A DNA stretch of 11,183 nt, from positions 1-11,183 of the forward strand of contig JADFXO010000101.1 in NCBI GenBank assembly GCA_015233485.1. Direction: 5' to 3'. The DNA comes from Nitrospirota bacterium (GTDB lineage Bacteria > Nitrospirota > Thermodesulfovibrionia > Thermodesulfovibrionales > Magnetobacteriaceae). The notes beneath the pieces are model-generated. The model was not told the DNA's origin, ran no database searches, and saw nothing but the letters and a program-made list of their open reading frames with translations. This document shows, in pieces, positions 1 to 5,645 of the stretch (positions are counted from its first letter, which is position 1; each line of letters begins with the position of its first letter). A program made the position numbers and the translations under genes.

Positions 1-121
1 AAACTCGTGATGAGTTGGACAATGCTATTAAGGAAGCGTGTGAATTTATAGAGCATAGTGATATATCAGGATGGTTCAGGCACTGTGGATATTGTATTTA
101 ACCCAATCGAAACGTGCTATA
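1..121. repeat. Left arm of 121-bp inverted terminal repeat (IS630-like end)
   Basis: These bases are the exact reverse complement of 11057-11177. The identity stops inward right after a TA dinucleotide (120-121 here, 11057-11058 on the right), and the unique flanks then differ. IS630/Tc1-mariner elements insert at TA and duplicate it, so the inner boundary fits an IS end at 119. The repeat probably extends beyond the window on this side. Seen: the exact match. Inferred: two IS copies in opposite orientation facing inward with their transposase 3' ends. Confidence 0.9.
3..101 (+). CDS. IS630-family transposase, C-terminal fragment (cut by window edge)
   Basis: The open frame from base 3 to the TAA at 99-101 gives about 32 residues that begin TRDELDNAIKEA and end GWFRHCGYCI. 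This resembles the C-terminal tail of IS630-type DDE transposases, which commonly finishes with an aromatic-rich x(H/N)xGY motif a few residues before the stop. The catalytic DDE part would lie outside the window to the left. The stop codon sits about 18 bp before the inner IS end, as is usual for these compact elements. The same tail is encoded on the minus strand at the right end. Family assignment rests on the short tail and the TA boundary, so it is likely but not certain. Confidence 0.7.
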   Translation, partial: TRDELDNAIKEACEFIEHSDISGWFRHCGYCI

Positions 122-169
122 TAACAAAATTAATCTTTTTAGAAAGCAGTTTACAAATCAATTATGATT

Positions 170-916
170 TTATCGCATTGAAGCCTTTGGCACATAATGA
201 TTTTGTAGTTTATGCGTAGGCTCTATAATTTCTTTTATAACAGGGGGGATTTCCTTGTCTTCTGTCTTTTCTGTTTCACTGCCTAAAACTAATCTCCTGC
301 CCGCCTCTAAGGCTTCCTGTAAAGTCATACGACTGTCCTTGTCTTCTGTCTTTTTTTCTTTTTTTGTGTCCTCTTGTTTCGTGACATCAGTTTGCTCTGT
401 GCGCACTCCCTTGTCGTCGGTGCGGTCTGTCTTCTCCTGATTGCCTTTCCTCGCTAATCGCTCCTCGTAGGCTTCCCTCGCTGTCTTGAATCGCCTGTGT
501 TCTGTCTGCTCTGTGCGATCTTCCTTGTCCTCGCGTTCGGCGTCGCGGGCGGTTCCGTTATGTTCCTTGATATTTTGTGGTGTTGTCTGCTTTGTCGCCG
601 GTGTCTTGTCCTCTGTAAGTTGATTAGCGACAATGGTAAACTCAATGTCCGTTACCTTGCTACCGCTCTTGATCTCTTTGAACTCAACCGATATGTCCGC
701 GTTCTTGGCTAACTCAGCTTGAGCGGTTAGAATAACCCTCCGTTTAAAGTCTTTGTAAAATTTATATTTGCTATCCTCAATTCCAAATACTTTTCTTAAT
801 TCTTCAATTTTAAGGGTTATGATACCGGCCTTCTCATGCTGCTTTAACAACTCATATAGTCGAGTTGAATATGCGCTATGTAATCCATCCATATTATTCT
901 GTTTATCTCTGTCCAT
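170..916 (-). CDS. Rep_3-type plasmid replication initiator lacking the N-terminal winged helix
   Basis: The 248-residue protein resembles the second winged-helix domain of Rep_3 (RepE/RepA/Pi-like) initiators. Residues about 13-97 carry the family pattern YSTRLYELLKQ, LRKVFGI, DFKRRVI and the basic beta wing up to IEFTIVAN. In full-length relatives this domain follows a first winged helix of about 100-120 residues that mediates dimerisation and DNA contacts; here it is absent and the upstream frame closes with a TAG inside the repeats. Residues about 98-235 are a hydrophilic tail rich in E, K, D, T and Q (EDRTEQTE-like repeats), longer than usual. Start 916 has no good Shine-Dalgarno; the ATG at codon 9 is an alternative. 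Iteron-like repeats lie directly upstream, as expected for an initiator. It may be a truncated remnant, a single-domain initiator, or a regulator binding the iterons. Confidence 0.7.
   Translation of the reverse strand: MDRDKQNNMDGLHSAYSTRLYELLKQHEKAGIITLKIEELRKVFGIEDSKYKFYKDFKRRVILTAQAELAKNADISVEFKEIKSGSKVTDIEFTIVANQLTEDKTPATKQTTPQNIKEHNGTARDAEREDKEDRTEQTEHRRFKTAREAYEERLARKGNQEKTDRTDDKGVRTEQTDVTKQEDTKKEKKTEDKDSRMTLQEALEAGRRLVLGSETEKTEDKEIPPVIKEIIEPTHKLQNHYVPKASMR
252..354. repeat. Direct repeat inside the acidic/basic tail of rep
   Basis: TCCTTGTCTTCTGTCTTTT occurs at 252-270 and again at 336-354, 84 bp apart, so the copies stay in the same reading frame of the minus-strand rep gene and encode KTEDK-type units. 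It is part of a wider low-complexity T/C-rich stretch (about 250-620) that codes the charged tail. Probably slippage or duplication of coding repeats. Confidence 0.6.
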
Positions 917-962
917 AACATAGAATAATCCAACAATACGTGAAAAGTAAATCGTTCTATTC

Positions 963-1035
963 TTGTCCTATTTCGTTTGTCCTGTGTTAAAGCCTTGTCC
1001 CAGTTCTTTTGTCCTAGTTGACGGGTCTTGTCCTA
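963..1035. repeat. Iteron-like array of TTGTCC repeats (candidate origin)
   Basis: Five TTGTCC cores lie at 963, 977, 995, 1009 and 1028 (three read TTGTCCTA). Spacing is 14, 18, 14 and 19 bp, which can be read as paired sites repeating every 32-33 bp, about three helical turns. On the minus strand they read GGACAA and sit 47-120 bp upstream of the Rep_3-like start, next to an AT-rich stretch (about 917-960). This is the classical position of iterons bound by Rep_3 initiators. Binding by the truncated protein is inferred. One further near copy, TTGTCCCAG, is at 9784-9792. Confidence 0.65.
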
Positions 1036-1100
1036 TTTAGCATATCTCCTTACAAAGCGGCTTGGATTAACAAAGCTATTTTGCAATGGAGCCTTATACC

Positions 1101-2095
1101 ATGACCGAGAATCGCGCCGATGTTTACAGCCGGATCACCCAAAAAATCATAGCCGACCTTGAACAAGGAGTCCGCCCCTGGATGAAGCCGTGGAACGCCG
1201 ACCACGCGGCAGGGAAGATCACCAAACCTTTGCGCTACAGTGGCATACCATACAAAGGGGTTAATGTTCTGGTGCTCTGGTCTGCCGCTGTCACCAAGGG
1301 TTACGCTTGCCCTCTTTGGCTTACTTTCAAACAGGCACAAGAGCTTGGCGGACACGTTCGACATGGAGAGACGGGCGAATTAGTGGTCTTTGCTGACCGC
1401 ATTACACGCAAGGAAACCGACGACAAAGGCGAAGAAGTAGAGCGCGAAATCCATTTTTTGAAGGGTACACCGTTTTTAATGCCGAGCAGTGCGAGAAGCT
1501 GCCCGCGCACTACTACGCAAAGGCCGCGCCCCCTACCCTGATTACCCAGTCGCAGCTGATTGAGGCCGCCGCCAACTTTTTTGAAGCGACCGGCGCGGAG
1601 GTTCGACGCGGAGGAACAAGGGCTTTTTATTCCGAAAGCTCCGATTACATCCAAATGCCACCCATTGAGACCTTTAAGGACGCCGAAAGCTATATTGCTA
1701 CCCTTGGCCATGAAGCTATCCACTGGACGAAACACAGCAAGCGTTTAGCCCGCAACTTTGGCAGCCTTGGTTTTGGTGATGAAGGTTACGCCAAGGAGGA
1801 GCTTGTCGCCGAATTAGGATCGGCTTTCCTGTGCGCAGACTTGGACATCACGCCCGAAGTCATGCCCGACCATGCCGCTTATATCGCCGATTGGCTTCAA
1901 GCCCTGAAGAACGACAAACGCCTGATCTTCAGCGCCGTCGGCCATGCGCAGCGTGCCGCCGATTATCTTTGCGCAGCCGGCAACACATTGAAGCCAACAG
2001 CGGAACAGACAGCGCAAAAAGCAGCGCCGCTCAGGCCGACAGCCAGCCGTCGGCGACGTAAAGACGTTGCACCTTTGCCTTTTCCGAATGAATAG
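1101..2095 (+). pseudogene. ardC: Antirestriction protein ArdC, frameshifted
   Basis: ArdC-type proteins enter the recipient during conjugation, bind single-stranded DNA and protect it from restriction. The N-terminal ArdC-N/DUF1738 domain is clear from the start at 1101 (YSRITQKIIADLEQGVRPWMKPWN). The frame then slips near 1462-1466: the N-part reads to HFLKG, and the family sequence continues as YTVFNAEQCEKL only one frame over, consistent with one missing base in the GGG run. The second part carries the metallopeptidase domain with HEAIH (codon about 204) and the downstream glutamate region EELVAELGSAF. With the base restored the protein would be about 331 residues, near full length. Start 1101 is preferred over 1086 because GGAG lies 9 bases before it. 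Unrepaired, translation would stop at 1541. The gene is either inactivated or carries a sequencing indel. Confidence 0.85.
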
Positions 2096-2130
2096 ACAGT
2101 AATTGTTTATAGCGCTTTATGCCGTGTGTT

Positions 2131-2290
2131 ACTGTATAACTTTGTTGTATAGTAATAAACAGCTTAACCGTCTTGTATCACTATATAACTAAGTTGTATA
2201 GTGATTTTATTACACAAAAGGAACCGTGTCATATGGCCTACTTGACAAAGCAGCTACATATAAGTATACTATATAACTTAGTGGTATAGT
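2131..2290. repeat. Three 23-bp palindromes upstream of parA (centromere/operator)
   Basis: Sites at 2131-2153, 2180-2202 and 2268-2290 share the form ACTRTATAAC, three bases, GTKRTAYAGT: two 10-bp arms that are near-perfect inverted repeats. A fourth copy lies at 2897-2919. The second is extended by TC/GA on the outside. Starts are 49 and 88 bp apart. Site 3 covers the end of the parA promoter -10 box. This arrangement fits the centromere and operator of a ParA plus ribbon-helix-helix partition system, bound by the small protein encoded at 2943. Confidence 0.85.
2242..2270 (+). promoter_or_regulatory. parA promoter overlapped by operator
   Basis: TTGACA (2242-2247), a 17-bp spacer and TATACT (2265-2270) form an almost consensus sigma-70 promoter. 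The last three bases of the -10 box are the first three of palindrome site 3 (2268-2290), so binding there should block transcription. The parA Shine-Dalgarno AAGGAG (2293-2298) follows directly. Confidence 0.85.
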
Positions 2291-2304
2291 TGTAAGGAGA
2301 CTGT

Positions 2305-2946
2305 ATGAAAACACTTGCGATCATAGCCCAAAAAGGAGGCAGCGGCAAAACAACCATTGCCGTACACCTTGCCGTTTGCGCTGTCCTGCATAATATTGAA
2401 ACAGCGCTGATCGACATTGACCCGCAAGCGTCGGCTTATCACTGGAACGTCAGCCGTCAACCCGAAAACCGGCTTGACGCAGCCAAGGCAGACGCGGAAC
2501 AATTAGCCGATTTTTTGAAAAAAGCACATGCAGGAGGTATAGAGCTATCTATCATTGATACCGCCCCTCATTCTAACACCGCCGCCGCGATAGCCGCGCA
2601 ACTGTCCGATTTTGTCTTGATACCATGCCGACCCGCACGCTTTGACCTCAACGCCATTACCTCAACCGTCGAAATAGCCAGACTTGCAAAAACCCCAGCC
2701 GCCGTAATCATCAACGCGGCTCCGCGTGGCAGGCTTGCCGATGAAGCGCGAGAAGCTCTCAAACGTCAGGGGATCAGCGTTCTTGATCCCATTTTGTATC
2801 AACGCGCCGCCTATAGTCATGCCGTTATAGACGGGCGTAGCGTGCATGAATACGAGCCGAACGGCAAAGCCGCCGCCGAGATAGAAGCTCTTTATCACTG
2901 TATAACCAAGTTATACAGTAACACAAAAGCAAGGAGGAGCAAATGA
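2305..2946 (+). CDS. parA: ParA-family partition ATPase (short, type Ib)
   Basis: The 213-residue protein is a deviant-Walker-A ATPase that positions plasmid copies by binding the nucleoid. The N-terminus shows the signature KGGSGKTT (residues 10-17) with the extra lysine, then the DIDPQASA loop (about 38-45) and the IIDTAPH Walker-B-like segment (about 83-89). There is no N-terminal helix-turn-helix, so it is the short form, similar in size to ParF, which relies on a separate small DNA-binding partner. That partner follows with an ATGA overlap. AAGGAG ends 6 bases before the ATG. Expression is probably repressed by the partner at site 3; another palindrome lies within the last codons (2897-2919), encoding part of HCITKLYSN. 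Confidence 0.92.
   Translation: MKTLAIIAQKGGSGKTTIAVHLAVCAVLHNIETALIDIDPQASAYHWNVSRQPENRLDAAKADAEQLADFLKKAHAGGIELSIIDTAPHSNTAAAIAAQLSDFVLIPCRPARFDLNAITSTVEIARLAKTPAAVIINAAPRGRLADEAREALKRQGISVLDPILYQRAAYSHAVIDGRSVHEYEPNGKAAAEIEALYHCITKLYSNTKARRSK
2897..2919. promoter_or_regulatory. Fourth 23-bp palindrome, inside the 3' end of parA
   Basis: ACTGTATAAC, CAA, GTTATACAGT is the only perfectly symmetrical copy of the set (10-bp arms). It lies within parA coding sequence and 24 bp before the start of the small ribbon-helix-helix gene. It could be a further centromere site or an internal operator. Confidence 0.8.
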
Positions 2947-3185
2947 CGAAACCACGGGCATCGTTAGGAGTTTTTGAAGAAACGCCACCTAAACAGGAAA
3001 AACAAGGCAGAGGCGGAGTACCCTCCTACCGAGTCGGAAAAGTTTCTATGCCTTTTTGGATTCCCAAAGCTGCAAAAAGACAGTTGCGCGTTATGGCCGC
3101 TGAAATGGAGACCACCCAGCAACAGATCGTGGCCGATGCGATCAACGATTTTTTCAAAAAACATGGAAAGCAGCCCATTGCCTGA
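2943..3185 (+). CDS. Ribbon-helix-helix partition partner (ParG-like)
   Basis: An 80-residue basic protein with a flexible, charged N-terminal tail (residues 1 to about 32) and a C-terminal ribbon-helix-helix: beta strand KVSMPFWIP (about 33-41), helix KAAKRQLRVMAAEMET, and helix TQQQIVADAINDFFKKHG. Size, layout and position after a short ParA match the ParG type of centromere-binding protein, whose tail stimulates the ATPase and whose RHH dimer binds inverted or direct repeats. The start overlaps the parA stop as ATGA and is preceded by AAGGAGGAG, so the two are translationally coupled. It is the best candidate to bind the four 23-bp palindromes. Function is inferred from context and fold, not from close sequence similarity. 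Confidence 0.8.
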   Translation: MTKPRASLGVFEETPPKQEKQGRGGVPSYRVGKVSMPFWIPKAAKRQLRVMAAEMETTQQQIVADAINDFFKKHGKQPIA

Positions 3186-3213
3186 AAGACCGGACAACAA
3201 GGAGGACAAACGC

Positions 3214-4206
3214 ATGAACGAAAAGCTAAACAGGCTTGACCTGATACAAGACCCTGACATGAGGAAAACGATTGAAGCGACAGCAACCCCCGAATACAAA
3301 AGGGTACTGATCGACATAGCTCTTAGAGAACAGGATCACGAAGCGACAGGAGTCCTTCAGTTACCGCTATGGCCGGAGGCAAAGCGGGGAGTCCCGAACA
3401 GCTTTTTACGCTCCTCTCTCTTTTCGGCCATCCAAAGCAAGGATCGTCAATTTCTCAAGGCGGCTACCCTTGCCAGCCAAAACGGGATCATTGTTAAATT
3501 CACAGGGGAACAGCTAAACCAAGAGGACTTAACTCTTTGGGAAACTCTTGTTCACATGGCGAGAAAGCACCCCCTTGGAGATATCTGCACATTCACAGCT
3601 CATGGCATCCTAAAAGAAATGGGACAGGCAACAGGGGGAGAACAGCACGAGCAGCTACACAAAAACATCACCCGACTTATTGCGTGCGCTGTTGAAATAA
3701 GGGAAGCATGAAGACGAGGTTATGTCGGATCGCTGATTATCGAAGCCGCAAAAAGAGATACAAGCAACGGGAATAGTCTTTACACGCTCACACTAAACCG
3801 CCACTTGCTTAGGCTCTACAACGACGACAGATGGACGGCTATTGACTGGCAGCAACGATTACAACTCGGCAGAAAGCCGCTTGCTCAAGCCTTGCACAAT
3901 TTTTTCAGCAGTCATGACTGCCGAACGGCGTTTCCACATCCGCTTGCACACCTCAAAAAAATTACCGGAAGCATGAACAAGCAAAAAGCGAGTTTCAAGA
4001 GACAATGCCAAGTCGCGCTTGATGAGCTGGTGAAAATCGGTTTTTTGCAGTCCTACAGCATCGAGTACGACGAAACCATCAAGGATGATCGCGTAACCGC
4101 GCATCGTATTCTACCCCCTAACAAGAGCTTGGAACAGGCACGGCGTTCGATGCACACAAAAAGCGGCGGTTACGCTAAATTTATTAGCAAAATAAACATC
4201 TTATAA
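3214..4206 (+). pseudogene. trfA: TrfA replication initiator interrupted by an in-frame TGA
   Basis: TrfA initiates IncP-type plasmid replication by binding origin iterons and loading the host helicase. The family core is unmistakable: LPLWPEAKRGVPNSFLRSSLF, FTGEQLNQEDLTLWETLVHMARKHP, GGEQHEQLHKNITRLIACAVEIR, then LYTLTLNRHLLRLY, WTAIDWQQR, KPLAQALHNFFSSH and SFKRQCQVALDELVKIGFL. Codon 166 (3709-3711) is TGA, in frame with both halves, so no frameshift is involved. Read through, the product is 330 residues, an ordinary length. The TGA may be a CGA to TGA nonsense mutation. The start at 3214 has GGAGG about 7 bases upstream and follows the RHH gene by 28 bp in the same operon. No RK2-type origin iterons are visible. 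The gene is probably inactive, unless the stop is suppressed or an error. Confidence 0.9.
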
Positions 4207-4256
4207 CCAAGCAACGTCCGACCATAATCTTTTATAATCTTAAAAAAGGCGCGCGC

Positions 4257-4430
4257 GTGACAACAAGCAACGGATGTCTTTTGATCCTACAGGAAAAGAC
4301 GGGCAGTAGGAAAAAGAAATATACCTCACGAAAAGGCAGTGGATGGGTCATAGAGCGACTTTTAACCCTTGGGTGCCACAACACCTTCAAGGACGATAAA
4401 CGCACTGCAGGGCATCGTAGAGAGTTTTAG
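4257..4430 (+). CDS. Possible small basic ORF, unknown
   Basis: A GTG-start frame of 57 codons lies between trfA and the primase. AAGG (4246-4249) is 7 bases before the GTG. The product would be basic and rich in K and R (EKTGSRKKKYTSRKGSG near the middle), with no motif I recognise. Part of it is encoded by one copy of a dispersed 19-bp repeat (4300-4318). It could be a chance frame or a remnant; the stretch 4207-4454 otherwise holds only a GC-rich run (GGCGCGCGCG at 4248-4257). Confidence 0.25.
   Translation: MTTSNGCLLILQEKTGSRKKKYTSRKGSGWVIERLLTLGCHNTFKDDKRTAGHRREF
4300..4318 (-). repeat. Dispersed 19-bp repeat, copy 1
   Basis: CGGGCAGTAGGAAAAAGAA is the exact reverse complement of 9755-9773. 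Its 16-bp core (TTTTTCCTACTGCCCG on the other strand) recurs at 4743-4758. Three copies of such a long word in 11 kb are not expected by chance. Confidence 0.7.
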
Positions 4431-4454
4431 AGGGGGTCAGCAGGGACAAGAAAA

Positions 4455-5338
4455 ATGGACGAGCTTGAAAGGTTTAAATCTGAAATTAATCTGGCCGAGG
4501 TAGCGGAGGGGTACGGGTATACCCTTGACCCCAGAGAGAGCAGCCGAGGCAGTCTGGCTATGCGAAGGGCATCGGACGGAGACAAAATCGTGGTAGCGAC
4601 CGCCCCCGACGGCCACGGGGTATATTTTAGCGTCAGAGACGACCAAGACAACGGGAGCGTGATTGATTTTGTCATGAGAAGGGACGGGGTAAGCCTTGGC
4701 CGTGTCCGCCAGATATTGCGTCCTTGGCTAACTCCCCCTGTTTTTTTCCTACTGCCCGCCGGACTTCAACCCTTCCTAAGCCCGTACCCATCCCCTGCGA
4801 CCGAGCGGACATCATAGCCCAATGGCACCGACTGACCCCTTACCGTGGAGGTTATCTTGAGGAACGGGGTATTCTACCAGCTACCTTGGCCGTTTTTACC
4901 GACCATGTGCGGATTGATACACGCGGTAATGTGGCTTTTCGCCATAACGACCGGAACGGGGTAACAGGGTGGGAGATCAAAGGCAAGGGTTATACCGGCT
5001 TTGCAGCGGGAGGCAGGAAAGCCTTGTTTGCCTGCCGGACAGGGACGGAGCCTCCCGCGCCACACCCAAGGCTTGTGATAGCCGAGAGCGCCATTGACGC
5101 GATGAGCTTTTACCAGTTCAACCCATCCCCCGGCCTGTTTCTGTCTTTCGCAGGCTCGTTGTCGCCAGACCAGAGAGACCTGCTGGCTGATGTTCTGGAA
5201 CGTTACCCCGACGCTGAAATTCTGATGGCCACGGACACCGACACGGAAGTAGAGGGGTTTGCAGCCCTGATACAGTCTATACGACCCGACGCGCGAAGGG
5301 CGAGATCACCGCAAGGTAAGGACTGGAACGACGCCTAG
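4455..5338 (+). pseudogene. DUF3991/TOPRIM primase-like protein, frameshifted
   Basis: The gene belongs to the plasmid family with an N-terminal DNA-binding region, DUF3991 and a TOPRIM domain, thought to prime DNA during plasmid replication or transfer. The N-part reads LERFKSEINLAEVAEGYGYTL and YFSVRDDQDNGSVIDFVMRR. The frame then slips at the T7 run at 4741-4747; the remainder (ADIIAQWHRLTPYRGGYLEERGI, GNVAFRHNDRNGVTGWEIKGKGYTGF) continues one frame over and ends at 5338. TOPRIM residues are visible: the glutamate in LVIAESAIDAMSFY and the DxD of MATDTDTE. Restoring one T gives about 294 residues. The start at 4455 has a modest AGGGA upstream. Either a real 1-nt deletion, a homopolymer sequencing error, or, less likely, slippage at the T run. 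Confidence 0.85.
4743..4758 (+). repeat. Dispersed repeat, copy 2 (16-bp core)
   Basis: TTTTTCCTACTGCCCG matches copies at 9758-9773 (same strand) and 4300-4315 (opposite strand). It overlaps the T7 run where the primase gene loses its frame. Confidence 0.7.
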
Positions 5339-5365
5339 AAGTTAGCTTTTGTTCCTGGGTAAAAA

Positions 5366-5457
5366 ACCTGTGGAAATGACGTGTCTGATTGATAACTCTT
5401 GCAGAGTTACCAACAGACACTTGGAAAAATCTTTGAGTTTCCCACATTCCCACAGGT
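5366..5457. other. Nested inverted repeat (possible priming site, transfer origin or structured RNA)
   Basis: Three nested pairs are visible: ACCTGTGGAAATG (5366-5378) with CATTCCCACAGGT (5445-5457), 12 of 13 paired; GTGTCTG (5381-5387) with CAGACAC (5414-5420); and TAACTC (5393-5398) with GAGTTA (5404-5409) around a 5-base loop. The right side has a 24-base unpaired stretch between outer and middle arms. It lies 28 bp after the primase-like gene. A single-strand initiation site used by that primase, an oriT, or a terminator-like RNA would all fit; no T-tract follows. Confidence 0.6.
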
Positions 5458-5519
5458 AAACAGCAACCAAAGATTTATCAGTATCAGTTAAGGAAAAGAA
5501 AAAAGTTTGTTTAGCGATA

Positions 5520-5569
5520 TTGACAAATGATAGTATTATATGATAGTATTAAATAGTAGAATAGTATTA
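5520..5569 (+). promoter_or_regulatory. Promoter with four ATAGTA operator-like repeats
   Basis: TTGACA (5520-5525), an 18-bp spacer and TAGTAT (5544-5549) form a plausible promoter. Four ATAGTA cores start at 5530, 5543, 5553 and 5561; three are ATAGTATTA. They overlap the -10 region and the likely start of transcription. The same word is repeated inside the gene downstream, so autoregulation by its product is likely. Confidence 0.6.
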
Positions 5570-5597
5570 TGAAAGAAAGAGATAAGGAGATAAAGCC

Positions 5598-5645
5598 ATG
5601 AAGACGGAGACAGATTCAAAAGCAAGCGGTCATGTTGTATCTTAG
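5598..5645 (+). CDS. Short leader frame with strong ribosome binding site, or true 5' end of the next gene
   Basis: ATG at 5598 has an excellent AAGGAG (5584-5589) 8 bases upstream, but the frame encodes only 15 residues (MKTETDSKASGHVVS) and stops at 5643-5645, inside the start of the next gene. Either it is a leader whose termination feeds reinitiation at the ATG 5632, or it is the real start of that protein and one extra base near 5637 breaks the frame (SGHV then YLSEQV). Confidence 0.45.
   Translation: MKTETDSKASGHVVS

Noticed and set aside
117..125. CTATATAAC half-site resembling the parA palindromes at the left IS junction
   Set aside because: It is formed across the IS boundary and has no second arm; a chance match.
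911..921. DnaA box on the minus strand near the rep start (TTATGGACA)
   Set aside because: One mismatch at a conserved position and overlap with the start codon; a single weak match is not enough.
1301..1735. Minus-strand frame of 144 codons over ardC
   Set aside because: It overlaps a clear ArdC reading and has no motif or start signal.
2974..3213. Upstream extension of the trfA frame through the RHH gene
   Set aside because: ATG 3214 has a good ribosome site and the extension is out of frame with the convincing RHH protein.
3709..3711. TGA recoded as tryptophan
   Set aside because: TGA ends parA, the RHH gene and the small fic-partner gene in proper operon overlaps, so it is a normal stop here.
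4281..4296. Possible IncP-like nic site (GATCCTACAGG)
   Set aside because: Only loosely similar to the TATCCTGC-type core and there is no relaxase or flanking inverted repeat.
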